Shown here piece by piece: positions 43,691-52,239 of a stretch of 64,000 nucleotides of DNA. The position numbers were made by a program, and so were the translations under genes. Numbering within the stretch: the first letter of the stretch is position 1; the number at the start of each line of letters is the position of its first letter. The DNA lies in NCBI GenBank assembly GCA_018266915.1, contig JAFDZM010000057.1:50507-114506 (forward strand). Direction: 5' to 3'. The stretch is from Bacteroidota bacterium. Its GTDB lineage: Bacteria > Bacteroidota > Bacteroidia > Sphingobacteriales > Sphingobacteriaceae. The notes beneath the pieces are model-generated. The model saw only the letters and a program-made list of their open reading frames with translations. It was not told the origin of the DNA and did no database searches.

Positions 43691-43698
43691 CAAAGATA
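43691..43698 (-). promoter_or_regulatory. Bacteroidota -7 box (TATCTTTG) directly ahead of queG
   Basis: On the minus strand the sequence is TTATCTTTGCATAAATG: a perfect TAnnTTTG box ends only five bases from the start codon. A transcript starting from it would have almost no 5' leader. Confidence 0.65.
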
Positions 43699-43797
43699 AT
43701 ATAAAGTAGAATGATGCTTGAACGCAGATAAGTGCATTAAGCGAAACAGATTTTTTTCTTATCTGTTACATTATTATAACTATTAATAAATACTAAC

Positions 43798-44265
43798 ATG
43801 TTACAGTTTATAAATGATCTGCCAGATCATGTGGTTGGCATACGTGCTACCGGAGAAGTAAATAAGGACGATTATGAAAGAGTACTAATTCCCCATTTAG
43901 AGGAATTAGCAAAGCGTCAGGGTGAAATAAATTATTTATTGGTTTTAGAGACTGATGTGCAAAATTTTAGCGCAGCTGCCTGGTTTGAAGATTTTAAACT
44001 TGGCTTGAAGAATTTTGCCAAATGGAAGAAAGTGGCGATAGTGACAGACCAAACAAGCGTTGAATGGCTTACAGACGTATTTAGACATTTTATTCCCGGC
44101 GAATCACGGGGATATAAATTGACAGAACTGCCCGATGCTATTGCATGGGTTTCAGCACTGCATGAAGATGAGTTCCGTGATACGGTTTCAATGGATAATG
44201 TATTGAACGATATCCGATCACGATCATCAAACAAAGGGCAAGGGCCTGCCGGTGAAGACCTTTAA
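43798..44265 (+). CDS. SpoIIAA-like (DUF3478 / STAS-like) protein
   Basis: The 155-residue cytosolic protein fits the SpoIIAA-like Pfam family: IRATGEVNKDDYERVLIPHL near the N-terminus, the central AAWFEDFKLGLKNFAKWKKV and VAIVTDQTSVEWLTDVFRHF, and LPDAIAWVSA. Such proteins share a STAS-like fold and were once suggested to bind lipids or be regulated by phosphorylation; their function is unknown. It is followed 12 bases later by a small hydrophilic gene, likely in the same operon. Confidence 0.88.
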   Translation: MLQFINDLPDHVVGIRATGEVNKDDYERVLIPHLEELAKRQGEINYLLVLETDVQNFSAAAWFEDFKLGLKNFAKWKKVAIVTDQTSVEWLTDVFRHFIPGESRGYKLTELPDAIAWVSALHEDEFRDTVSMDNVLNDIRSRSSNKGQGPAGEDL

Positions 44266-44277
44266 AATCTAATTTTT

Positions 44278-44517
44278 ATGGAAAGTGCAGCAATGTATAA
44301 CCCTACGGACGAGCATATCCTGAATAAGGATGACTCAATCACCAATAAGGATGGGGATAGTTATTTAGAGAAGAGCGAACAGCCAACTGGTCAGAATAAA
44401 CCTGGCCGGAAAAGTGTGTCTACCGTTACACCCGGCAATGATAATGGCGGGCCGGGGCTCCCGGCTGAAGATAAGCCATCTAAAAAAGATGCAGAAACCA
44501 AAAAGTATGCGCTGTAA
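44278..44517 (+). CDS. Small hydrophilic protein, 79 residues
   Basis: The product is rich in Asp, Lys, Asn, Gly and Pro with no hydrophobic segment, as in disordered stress-type proteins (SYLEKSEQPTGQNKPG, GNDNGGPGLPAEDKP). I do not recognise it. A second ATG at codon 6 is also possible. It follows the SpoIIAA-like gene by 12 bases and converges with the SnoaL-like gene, whose stop is two bases away. Confidence 0.55.
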   Translation: MESAAMYNPTDEHILNKDDSITNKDGDSYLEKSEQPTGQNKPGRKSVSTVTPGNDNGGPGLPAEDKPSKKDAETKKYAL

Positions 44518-44519
44518 GG

Positions 44520-45002
44520 TCAGCGCTTATCAAAGAAACCAACCTGGCGCAGATACGCCACCTGATCAAAATAGTTGGTTTCTTTGATAATTTTATTGTT
44601 TTTAATGACAAAGATTGCGCAGCATTGCAGTAAATATTTCTTACCCTCCATGTAAGAAGGTTCTCCATTTTCCGGCTTAGCCATAGTGCCCCCCCATGAA
44701 TATTGCACAATTATATTATCACCTGTCTTAATGGTGTTGGTAACCGTATAAGCAAGGTCAGGGGTAGTTTTGTAATAGCGTGTATAAACATCAGTCATGC
44801 CTGAAGGGCCAATCTTAGGGCCATCCCAATTAGGAGAGTAGACCATTGCATCGATAGCATATTCGTTTGCCAACCCCTTAATGTCATGGTTGTTCAAAAG
44901 CTTGAAATGCTCACTTATCAAATCTGTTGTTTGTGACTCTACAGCCTGTACTGAAAGCATCAGGAGAATTACTATACAGCAATAAGATAATGACCTGTTC
45001 AT
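44520..45002 (-). CDS. Exported SnoaL-like / NTF2-fold protein
   Basis: The 160-residue protein has a signal peptide (ending near VQAVES) and an NTF2-like cone fold: LISEHFKLLNNHDIKGLANE, YAIDAMVYSPNWDGPKIG, GMTDVYTRYYKTTPDLAYTV. Such small domains serve as ketone isomerases, polyketide cyclases or non-enzymatic binding proteins; none can be assigned. Codons near position 104 contain a C7 run (44689-44695 on the plus strand). It is divergent from the pentapeptide-like gene across a region with two 14-base direct repeats. Confidence 0.82.
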   Translation of the reverse strand: MNRSLSYCCIVILLMLSVQAVESQTTDLISEHFKLLNNHDIKGLANEYAIDAMVYSPNWDGPKIGPSGMTDVYTRYYKTTPDLAYTVTNTIKTGDNIIVQYSWGGTMAKPENGEPSYMEGKKYLLQCCAIFVIKNNKIIKETNYFDQVAYLRQVGFFDKR

Positions 45003-45045
45003 GTTTGAATATACACATTATCAGTTGATTGTGAAATTTTCTTAT

Positions 45046-45116
45046 CAAAATCACCCTAAAAGGGTTAGCTGTATATGCTTATCTTACAACTATTTTGTGT
45101 CGCAAAATCACCCTAA
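45046..45116. promoter_or_regulatory. Pair of 14-base direct repeats in a divergent promoter region
   Basis: CAAAATCACCCTAA occurs exactly at 45046-45059 and 45103-45116, 57 bases apart (about five and a half helical turns). They lie in the 179-base gap between the divergent SnoaL-like and pentapeptide-like genes. The first copy overlaps a small CCCTAAAAGGG palindrome. Confidence 0.55.
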
Positions 45117-45181
45117 GTTTGTCTGTTTTATAGGTTCATTTTCAAGTGTTAATTAATGACATTTGAAGTAAACAAAACATT

Positions 45182-45565
45182 ATGGATACTATCGAAATAA
45201 AAGAAGATTGTAAAATAATTGTTGCAAATAAAGCGATGCTGAATAATTCGGACTTTTTTGATGTGGCAATGGCTAACGTGAAAATTGTGAATGCCAACCT
45301 AAGCAATCTGGAGATTAAAGGCGCACAATTAGGCGGGGCTTATATCCACAACATTGGTATGCCCCCGAAAGATCACCCGATGTATGATCCGGAAGTACGT
45401 CAACGCCCTTTACGTTTTGAGGATTGCGACTTGCATAGCAGCACGTTCACCAATTGTGATCTGAGCGGCGTTGAACTAACCGATTGTAATATAAAAGGGT
45501 TAAAAATAAACGGTATACTGATTGAAGAACTGATCAATCAATATACCGCCGGAAAGTCTTCTTAG
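45182..45565 (+). CDS. Pentapeptide-repeat-like protein
   Basis: The 127-residue cytosolic protein has runs of a five-residue period with Leu/Phe in the middle, as in pentapeptide-repeat solenoids: NANLSNLEIKGAQLGGAYI, then FEDCDLHSSTFTNCDLSG and VELTDCNIKGLKINGI. The period is degenerate, with a break of about 25 residues in the centre (HNIGMPPKDHPMYDPEV). Some short pentapeptide proteins mimic DNA and inhibit gyrase; others are of unknown role, and nothing here decides. It overlaps the convergent polysaccharide deacetylase gene by four bases at the stops. Confidence 0.75.
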   Translation: MDTIEIKEDCKIIVANKAMLNNSDFFDVAMANVKIVNANLSNLEIKGAQLGGAYIHNIGMPPKDHPMYDPEVRQRPLRFEDCDLHSSTFTNCDLSGVELTDCNIKGLKINGILIEELINQYTAGKSS

Positions 45566-46350
45566 AAGCTATGTTCAATGCTATTGAGCAGTGCTTTGTC
45601 AGACCAGTAACCGCTATCCAATATACGGCGCACAGTCATTAGTGGATCGTTTGCATCGCGTTTTTCAGCCAACTGGAATGCCAGTTTGAAACCACGTTTG
45701 TGCAGTTGCGGCAGGTTCGCTTCATTCCATACACCGAATGGGAAAGCGAAATATTTAACAGGCTTCCCGGTTATTTCTTCAAGCTTTTTGGTTGGTTTAT
45801 CTAATTGAATTTCCCAGTCTTTTGCAGTAGATAATTTTTTAAAGTTACTGTGGTTCCAGGTATGGCTGGCAATCACATTTCCTTCGTCAGAAAGTTGTTT
45901 GATCTGCTCAGAGCTCATATAATGCTTTACCTTGCCTATCGATACGGTCATTATAAAGAATACCCCCTTAAAACCATATTTCTTCATTTCAGGACGGGCT
46001 ATATCAAACTGATCCTTATCGGTATCATCAAAAGTCAGCATGATGGGCTTGCTTGGCAGTGGTGTACCTTTAGTCAGGTAATCATATAACTGATCGGGGA
46101 GGATAGTATGATAACCCTGATCAGCCAGCATCTTCAAGTGCGATTTAAATGACGCAGGAGGTATAATATAGTCTTTTGACACTTTAGAATCAGTAGGTTT
46201 CCAATCGCGTATCTGGTGATAACATAAGATAGGTACTTGTTTGCGGCCCATAATGGCTGCATTATTGCTTGGTGTTTGGGCAATAGCCACAGTAGTAATT
46301 GTAGTAACCAAACCGGAAATAGCCAAAACAAATTTAAATTTTGAAATCAT
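45562..46350 (-). CDS. Exported polysaccharide deacetylase family protein
   Basis: The 262-residue protein has a signal peptide (near ATIAQTPS) and a NodB-type deacetylase domain: the catalytic Asp and the metal-binding Asp are in IMLTFDDTDKDQF, the two His in VIASHTWNHSNFKKL (motif 2), and the FAFPFGVWNE motif 3 follows. It should remove N- or O-acetyl groups from a glycan with a divalent metal, in the periplasm. It is of normal length. Its stop overlaps the stop of the convergent pentapeptide-like gene by four bases. Confidence 0.93.
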   Translation of the reverse strand: MISKFKFVLAISGLVTTITTVAIAQTPSNNAAIMGRKQVPILCYHQIRDWKPTDSKVSKDYIIPPASFKSHLKMLADQGYHTILPDQLYDYLTKGTPLPSKPIMLTFDDTDKDQFDIARPEMKKYGFKGVFFIMTVSIGKVKHYMSSEQIKQLSDEGNVIASHTWNHSNFKKLSTAKDWEIQLDKPTKKLEEITGKPVKYFAFPFGVWNEANLPQLHKRGFKLAFQLAEKRDANDPLMTVRRILDSGYWSDKALLNSIEHSF

Positions 46351-46408
46351 ATAAGGGGTGTTTTTATCAAGACGAAATTATAATAATTAGGTATTTAATT
46401 GTATATAT

Positions 46409-46437
46409 CTAAACTATAATTTATTTAAAAAGTTTAG
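46409..46437. promoter_or_regulatory. Inverted repeat ahead of the permease gene
   Basis: CTAAACT at 46409-46415 and AGTTTAG at 46431-46437 form an inverted repeat with 15 bases between, eight bases before the permease ATG. Extra matching A/T bases flank both arms. The spacing is compatible with a dimeric repressor site, for example of a metal sensor; this is inference. Confidence 0.4.
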
Positions 46438-46444
46438 TATTATA

Positions 46445-47563
46445 ATGATACATATTTTGGGGCAAATAATTGCCGAATTATTTTTTATGGTGTGGGACAT
46501 TTATTGGGGCCTTGCATTCGGCTTTATACTTTCGTCGCTTATTAGGGCGTTTGTGCCAGCCGAGACCATCAGTTCCCGGCTGGGTAAAAATAATCTGACA
46601 TCATTAGGAATGGCTGCTTTTTTTGGGGCAATATCTTCTTCATGCTCATACGCAGCAGCGTCGATGGCCAGAACCCTAAAAATTAAAGGATCAACCTGGT
46701 CAAATGCTGTGGCTTTTATGGTATCGAGCACTAACCTGGTATTTGAAATATTTATTGTAATTGTGACTTTGCTTGGATGGTCATTTTTTGGTGCTGAAGT
46801 GGCGGGGGGAATATTTTTTATATTTATATCCGCGGGTCTGGTTGCTTATTTCTATCCTCGAAAAATAAAAAGCGACGGTGATAAACATTTGGAGAATGCC
46901 GAACAAATACATAATGACCACACGCATCAGCATTCTCACAAGCATGCTTCAATGCGTCAAACCAATATTCTTACTTCCAAACTGGCAGAAGCAAGCGTCC
47001 ATTTTTATATGGATGTGACTATGGTGGGTAAGGATATTTTTTTTGGGGTAATTATAGCATCGATATTAATGGCGCTCGTCCCGCAAACATTCTGGAATGC
47101 ACTTTTTCTTGCTCACAATGACAGTATTCCACATTTTGCAGTTCTGCTTTGGAATGTATTGATGGGGGTAATTATTGGTATTGTCAGTTTTGTATGTTCT
47201 GTTGGGAATATAGTAATGGCAACAGTATTCTGGCATGGGGGAATCTCCTTTGGCGGCGTAATTGCATTTATCTTAGCAGACCTGGTAACGGTGCCTATGC
47301 TGGCTGTATATAGGCGTTATTACGGTATGAAAACTATGGTTACATTGCTATTTTTTCTGTCCGTTAGCATTATTGTATCAGGCTTGCTTGTTGATGTAAC
47401 ATTTAATCTGCTGGGGTGGATACCCAAACACCCGCCAGGAGATTATACAATGACACATAAAACTATTGTATGGAATTATGAGACAATATTGAACATTATT
47501 TTTGTTCCTTTATCAGTCGCTTATTTTTTCTGGGGAAAGCAACGAAGTAAAATGAATATATAA
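46445..47563 (+). CDS. Predicted permease (ArsP_1/DUF318 family) with His-rich loop
   Basis: The 372-residue inner-membrane protein has eight or so membrane helices and the PF03773-type permease motifs: FILSSLIRAFVPAETISSRL, the FFGAISSSCSYAAASMARTL half-site with the conserved Cys, and in the second half the related GIVSFVCSVGNIVMATVFW. Between the halves, around residues 155-170, is a His-rich cytoplasmic loop (HNDHTHQHSHKHASM), which suggests a divalent-metal or metalloid cargo. Related proteins export organoarsenicals or metals. It abuts the convergent Gfo/Idh/MocA gene with no gap at the stops, and an inverted repeat lies just upstream. Confidence 0.85.
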   Translation: MIHILGQIIAELFFMVWDIYWGLAFGFILSSLIRAFVPAETISSRLGKNNLTSLGMAAFFGAISSSCSYAAASMARTLKIKGSTWSNAVAFMVSSTNLVFEIFIVIVTLLGWSFFGAEVAGGIFFIFISAGLVAYFYPRKIKSDGDKHLENAEQIHNDHTHQHSHKHASMRQTNILTSKLAEASVHFYMDVTMVGKDIFFGVIIASILMALVPQTFWNALFLAHNDSIPHFAVLLWNVLMGVIIGIVSFVCSVGNIVMATVFWHGGISFGGVIAFILADLVTVPMLAVYRRYYGMKTMVTLLFFLSVSIIVSGLLVDVTFNLLGWIPKHPPGDYTMTHKTIVWNYETILNIIFVPLSVAYFFWGKQRSKMNI

Positions 47564-48640
47564 TTAAAGCACTATCCGCTTGCCTTCTTTTATCGATCTT
47601 TTCGCCGCATCCAATATCTTCATCGCAATCATATTATATTTCAGTGAAGACTGGTCATCTTCCTTTATTTCACCTTTCAGGTTTGCTGACAGGTAAACCA
47701 AAGGATCATTTATAGGCGCAGGCAGTGAAGTAACAGTCTTTGAGCCTTTCTTGTTTTCGCGCATGCGACTGGAAATTTCAGTGCCGTTAAATGCGTGATA
47801 ATAGCCATGTTCGCCAAATACTTCCATATCTTTTATAGAGAAAGGCCAGTTCCATGATCCTTCAATTTGTGCAGTAGCACCCGGGTACTCAACCAATATG
47901 GTAGCATCGTCCTCCACTTTAGGATAAACTTCGGGCTTGTAATGTCTTGCAATAGCAGTAACGGCAATAGGTTGCTGGCCATGCATAAACCAGGTTACCA
48001 GGTCGGCGCCATAACAACCGAAATCATTTAATGCACCTGCACCGTTCAGTACCGGGTCGGTAAGCCATGCTAAGAACTCCTTGCTGCATCCAATTTCCTT
48101 TGGCCCCTGGTGACCGTCGTGAAATACCATTTTTTTGATAGGGCCGATGCTGTCGTTATTAACTGAAGTATAAACATCATTATAGGACGGATACCATGTA
48201 GTTTCGTAATTGGTTAGTACTTTGATATGGTATTTATCAGCCAGTTCTTCGATACGTTTTGCCTGATCCAGGGTTGCCGCTAATGGTTTTTCTACCATAA
48301 CTGGAATCCCCAGCGGAGCACATACTTCCACTATATCAACATGATTAGCCACAGCATTATAGCCTAACACGGCATCAGGTTTTTTGCCCTTCAACATGGT
48401 TTTCAGATCGGTATAAAATATTGCATCCGGCAGATTGAATTGCTTGCCATATTTCTTCCAAAGCTCCTTGTTAGGTTCGGCAATGCCGATGATATCCACC
48501 TGCCCATGCTTATACGCGTTCAGGATGTTATAGATATGATCGTGATTAAGTCCGGCAACACATACTTTTAATTTTTGCGCCGATGCTATAGTGCATAAAC
48601 TCAATAGCAGAGCAATAGTCAGGAATATTTTATTTTTCAT
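47564..48640 (-). CDS. Exported Gfo/Idh/MocA family oxidoreductase
   Basis: The 358-residue protein has a signal peptide (ending near ASAQK), so it acts in the periplasm, and an N-terminal NAD(P)-binding Rossmann domain (LKVCVAGLNHDHIYNIL) followed by the family EKP motif in VMVEKPLAATLDQA. The C-terminal domain carries the His/Tyr substrate region (HDGHQGPKEIG, GAGALNDFGCYGADL). Such exported forms are common in Bacteroidota and oxidise or epimerise sugar-type substrates; the cofactor supply in the periplasm is usually by tight binding. The substrate is unknown. Its stop abuts the permease stop with no gap. Confidence 0.92.
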   Translation of the reverse strand: MKNKIFLTIALLLSLCTIASAQKLKVCVAGLNHDHIYNILNAYKHGQVDIIGIAEPNKELWKKYGKQFNLPDAIFYTDLKTMLKGKKPDAVLGYNAVANHVDIVEVCAPLGIPVMVEKPLAATLDQAKRIEELADKYHIKVLTNYETTWYPSYNDVYTSVNNDSIGPIKKMVFHDGHQGPKEIGCSKEFLAWLTDPVLNGAGALNDFGCYGADLVTWFMHGQQPIAVTAIARHYKPEVYPKVEDDATILVEYPGATAQIEGSWNWPFSIKDMEVFGEHGYYHAFNGTEISSRMRENKKGSKTVTSLPAPINDPLVYLSANLKGEIKEDDQSSLKYNMIAMKILDAAKRSIKEGKRIVL

Positions 48641-48714
48641 GATATAATAAATGGATGTAGCAAAAGAAATAAGATTTTAATGCTATAGATAAATGTAACA
48701 GAAAAATAACAGTC

Positions 48715-49737
48715 TTAAAATAAAGTAGGCGTGCCGCCTGTGCGTGGCTTGCCCAAATGCCGGTAAGCATTATCAGTTGCTTCACGGCCACGGGCCGTGC
48801 GCATCAAAAACCCTTCCTGTATCAGGAATGGCTCATAAACTTCCTCAATCGTGCCTTCGTCCTCCCCAACGGCCGTTGCAATAGTTTTTAAACCAACCGG
48901 GCCGCCTTTAAATTTATCTATGATCGTGAGCAAAATCTTGTTATCCATCTCGTCCAAACCATGCTGATCTACATTAAGAGCATTAAGCGCGTAATTAGCT
49001 ATATCTGTATCAATGTTGCCGTTGCCTTTTATCTGAGCAAAATCACGTGTACGACGCAGCAAGGCATTGGCAATACGCGGCGTTCCGCGACTACGTCGTG
49101 CTATCTCATAAGCGCCTTCTTCGCTGATCGGTGTTTTTAATATGGATGCTGATCTTAATACGATGTTGGTCAGTAGTTTGGCATCGTAATATTCAAGTCT
49201 TGAGTTAATTCCAAAACGAGCTCGAAGAGGGGCAGTAAGTAAACCTGAACGGGTAGTAGCACCCACCAATGTAAATGGATTCAACGACAACTGTACCGAG
49301 CGGGCATTAGGACCGGTCTCCAGCATAATATCTATCTTGAAGTCCTCCATGGCAGAATACAGGTATTCTTCAACCAGTGGACTCAAGCGGTGTATTTCAT
49401 CAATAAACAGAATATCTCCTGCTTCAAGGTTGGTGAGCAGTCCGGCAAGATCGCCTGGCTTATCCAATACCGGTCCTGAAGTGATCTTGATACCAACGCC
49501 CATCTCATTAGCGATGATGTGCGACAGGGTAGTCTTTCCTAATCCGGGCGGACCATGAAGCAATACATGGTCGAGCGCCTCGCCGCGCTGGCGTGCTGCC
49601 TGTACAAATACCCTTAAGTTGGCTAATATTTTATGCTGACCGGTAAAATCCTCAAAAGCCTGCGGACGTAATACTTTTTCAATATCTCTTTCGGCAGGAG
49701 AGAGGCGCTCACGGTCAGGATCAAGATGCTCATTCAT
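48715..49737 (-). CDS. ruvB: Holliday junction branch migration helicase RuvB
   Basis: RuvB is the hexameric AAA+ motor that, with RuvA, moves Holliday junctions in recombination repair. The 340-residue protein has Walker [10 protein letters not shown], Walker [10 protein letters not shown], the RuvB-specific [13 protein letters not shown] loop, the [18 protein letters not shown] motif with arginine finger, and the C-terminal winged-helix DNA-binding domain ([20 protein letters not shown], then [14 protein letters not shown]). I chose the ATG at 49737 ([12 protein letters not shown]); a TTG two codons upstream could also initiate. ruvA and ruvC are not in the window. Purine-rich hairpin repeat DNA stands upstream. 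Confidence 0.97.
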   Translation of the reverse strand: MNEHLDPDRERLSPAERDIEKVLRPQAFEDFTGQHKILANLRVFVQAARQRGEALDHVLLHGPPGLGKTTLSHIIANEMGVGIKITSGPVLDKPGDLAGLLTNLEAGDILFIDEIHRLSPLVEEYLYSAMEDFKIDIMLETGPNARSVQLSLNPFTLVGATTRSGLLTAPLRARFGINSRLEYYDAKLLTNIVLRSASILKTPISEEGAYEIARRSRGTPRIANALLRRTRDFAQIKGNGNIDTDIANYALNALNVDQHGLDEMDNKILLTIIDKFKGGPVGLKTIATAVGEDEGTIEEVYEPFLIQEGFLMRTARGREATDNAYRHLGKPRTGGTPTLF

Positions 49738-49754
49738 TGCCAACGAAATTAGTA

Positions 49755-49836
49755 TTTTTTAGGGGAAAGGAGAAAGGTTAAAGGCAAAAGGAACGAAAAA
49801 TAAAAGACCTTTTCGCTTTCGCCTTTCAGCTTTTAC
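49755..49836. repeat. Purine/pyrimidine degenerate hairpin element
   Basis: Between the start of ruvB and the stop of the glycosyltransferase gene the DNA reads GGGGAAAGGAGAAAGG, AAAGGCAAAAGGAACG, then the approximate complement TTTTCGCTTTCGCCTTTC and AGCTTTTACCTAACC. The halves could fold into an imperfect stem of about 30 bp. It may terminate the transferase message on the minus strand. Confidence 0.55.
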
Positions 49837-50568
49837 CTAACCTTCAGGGTACTTTCTGAAAATACTATTGATCTTCATTTGGATCACACCAAATATCGCC
49901 TCGCGGAATATTTTGGTGGACATTTTTGAGGTGCCTTCGGTGCGGTCAGTGAAGATGATAGGGACTTCTACTACTTTGAAACCATGCTTTATGGCAGTAT
50001 ACTTCATTTCGATCTGGAAGGCGTAGCCCACAAATTTGATCTTGTTCAGCTGAACGGTTTCCAAAACCTTACGCTTATAACACATAAAGCCTGCAGTAGA
50101 ATCCTGTATGTTAATGCCTGTAATAAAACGTACATATACTGAAGCAAAATAGCTCATCAATACACGGCTCATCGGCCAATTGACAACATTCACACCTTTA
50201 ATATAACGTGACCCTATCGAGGCATCGGCACCATCAATACAAGCCTGTCGTAAACGCAACAGATCATCCGGATTATGCGAAAAATCAGCATCCATCTCGA
50301 AGATAAAATCATACTGACGTTCGATAGACCATTTAAAGCCATGGATATAAGCCGTTCCCAAGCCTTGCTTGCCAGCACGTTCTTCTATGAACAGGCGCTC
50401 GGGGTATTCTTTTTGTAATTGTTTGACGATCAATGGCGTACCATCAGGTGAGCCATCATCAATGATCAAAACATGGAAATCATGAGGCAAAGAAAATACC
50501 TTGCGGATGATCCGCTCGATATTTTCTATTTCGTTGTAGGTTGGTATAATAACAATGCTATCAGGCAC
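49837..50568 (-). CDS. Polyprenol monophosphomannose synthase-like glycosyltransferase (family 2)
   Basis: The 243-residue GT-A enzyme resembles dolichol-phosphate mannosyltransferase: IIPTYNEIENIERIIRKV, LIIDDGSPDGTPLIV (nucleotide-binding), the DAD metal motif in FEMDADFSHNPDDLL, and GSRYIKGVNVVNWPMSRV. It should transfer a hexose from a nucleotide-sugar to a polyprenyl phosphate at the membrane; the catalytic domain lacks the C-terminal membrane helices found in some relatives. The start is GTG at 50568 (VPDSIVIIPTYN); no ATG is closer. A TACCTTTG -7 box lies 26 bases upstream. Confidence 0.92.
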   Translation of the reverse strand: MPDSIVIIPTYNEIENIERIIRKVFSLPHDFHVLIIDDGSPDGTPLIVKQLQKEYPERLFIEERAGKQGLGTAYIHGFKWSIERQYDFIFEMDADFSHNPDDLLRLRQACIDGADASIGSRYIKGVNVVNWPMSRVLMSYFASVYVRFITGINIQDSTAGFMCYKRKVLETVQLNKIKFVGYAFQIEMKYTAIKHGFKVVEVPIIFTDRTEGTSKMSTKIFREAIFGVIQMKINSIFRKYPEG

Positions 50569-50593
50569 AGTCGGATGTTAAGTTATAAGCAGG

Positions 50594-50601
50594 CAAAGGT
50601 A
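50594..50601 (-). promoter_or_regulatory. Bacteroidota -7 box (TACCTTTG) for the glycosyltransferase gene
   Basis: TTACCTTTGCCTGC on the minus strand fits TAnnTTTG and stands 26 bases ahead of the GTG start. A -33 TTTG is not clear. Confidence 0.5.
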
Positions 50602-50648
50602 ATTATTAATTGCTTAAAATTTGTGACCGGGAAATCATTCCAAAAATG

Positions 50649-52148
50649 TTACAAATTGTTGGTATCGGCAATTACCTGGTTTTTATCATCAGATTCAGGA
50701 TTTTCTATGTAATTGTGCTCTTTGATGTGCGGCGAAACAATAAGGAATACAACTACAAACGCCACAATCATTGCTACATCAAAATACCAGTAATAATTTG
50801 CACCAATAAGGTGTTTAGCCAATACACCGTTATCGGCAATATTGCCGTTTACCATAGCAGTTACCAGGTTACCCGCAGCAACTACCAATAGCCATACTGC
50901 GGTCATGGTGCTTTTCATTGTTTTAGGTGAATGCGTGTAAGCATATTCCAGACCGGTGATAGAAACCAATACTTCGGCAGCAGAGAGAATCACATAAGCA
51001 AATACCTGCCACCAGATTGTAGGATGACCGCCGTTATCAATACTGGTTTGAGCGATGGCAATGATTACGAATGATAATGCAGTGAGGATAAGACCCACGC
51101 CAAGACGACGAAGAGGTGTGGTCTTAAGTCCGATCTTATCAAACCAAGGATAAACCACATAGTTAAACAACGGAATGAATATGAGCAGGAAGACAGGGTT
51201 AAAAGTTTGTACCTGACCTGCCAGAATCTCAAATTTAAAGAATCCAAGATTGATGGTGCGGTCCATTTTAGCGGCCTGCAGAACCCATTCAGAAAGGTTT
51301 TGATCCCATACGATCCAAAAGGCCAGCGCGAAGAAAAAGACTGTCATTACCCGGTATACTGCCTTAATACCTTCTACTTTTTCAGGGTCGAATTTGCCTT
51401 TTGCAACGTCAAGCCAGGATTGTCCTTTTTGTTTTTTACCAAGATTAGCCAGTGCGTAAGCTGAAATAAATACGAAATTATTTTTATTTACGCCAGCGGG
51501 AGGAACTTTCACATACATCTTACGGCCTGAGTAGAATATAATAGTTGCCAGAGCCATTAAAATACCCGGTACACCAAACGCAATACGTGCACCATAATGT
51601 GCATACAACCAAGGTATAAGTACAGTGGACACCATTGACCCGGCATTGATACTGAAATAGAACCAGCCGTATACTTTGGATAACAAATCCTGATTGGATT
51701 TATCAAATTGGTCGCCCACGTTAGCAGAAACACATGACTTGATACCGCCGGCACCGATAGCGATCAACACCAATCCGGTAGAAAACAGGCTTACATTAGT
51801 AGTAAATGACGAAGTAAATACGTTGCCTAAGCAGTAGATCATGGATATCCATAAAATTACCCGGTACTTGCCAAGGAACCAGTCAGCCATGATGCCGCCT
51901 ACCAATGGCATAAAATAGGATAGGGTTACAAAGAGGTGAGTACTTTCATTTGCCCTTGCTTCGGCTACTGTAGTTAAGGCGGCGTTGGCCGTCGGATTGT
52001 AAAATTGAGCCACTAAGAAGGTGGCGAGTATGGAACGCAGCCCATAATAGCTGAAGCGTTCTGCAGCTTCGTTGCCTATAATAAAAGGCACGCTTTTAGG
52101 AAATCTCGATTTTTTAGCTACAGGAGCTTCTGCCAGATCTTGAGTCAT
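50649..52148 (-). CDS. POT/PTR family proton-coupled peptide transporter
   Basis: The 499-residue inner-membrane protein is a proton-dependent oligopeptide transporter of the major facilitator superfamily, importing di- and tripeptides. Twelve or more membrane helices are predicted. Family motifs: NEAAERFSYYGLRSILATFL near residue 27 (the E-x-x-E-R-F-x-Y-Y-G motif), GGIMADWFLGKYRVILW near residue 84, and FYFSINAGSMVSTVLIPWL near 164 (PTR2 signature). LGAPE-type C-terminal motifs are replaced by the AEVLVSITGLEYAYTHSP helix, which is also common. The tail is acidic (HNYIENPESDDKN). The gene stands alone. Confidence 0.95.
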   Translation of the reverse strand: MTQDLAEAPVAKKSRFPKSVPFIIGNEAAERFSYYGLRSILATFLVAQFYNPTANAALTTVAEARANESTHLFVTLSYFMPLVGGIMADWFLGKYRVILWISMIYCLGNVFTSSFTTNVSLFSTGLVLIAIGAGGIKSCVSANVGDQFDKSNQDLLSKVYGWFYFSINAGSMVSTVLIPWLYAHYGARIAFGVPGILMALATIIFYSGRKMYVKVPPAGVNKNNFVFISAYALANLGKKQKGQSWLDVAKGKFDPEKVEGIKAVYRVMTVFFFALAFWIVWDQNLSEWVLQAAKMDRTINLGFFKFEILAGQVQTFNPVFLLIFIPLFNYVVYPWFDKIGLKTTPLRRLGVGLILTALSFVIIAIAQTSIDNGGHPTIWWQVFAYVILSAAEVLVSITGLEYAYTHSPKTMKSTMTAVWLLVVAAGNLVTAMVNGNIADNGVLAKHLIGANYYWYFDVAMIVAFVVVFLIVSPHIKEHNYIENPESDDKNQVIADTNNL

Positions 52149-52239
52149 GTTAGTTTATTGAAAATTGGGCTAAAATAGTATAATTCCGGCAAATCAAAAT
52201 TTTATATCGGAACTATTACAATGAAGGTAGTGAAAATTT

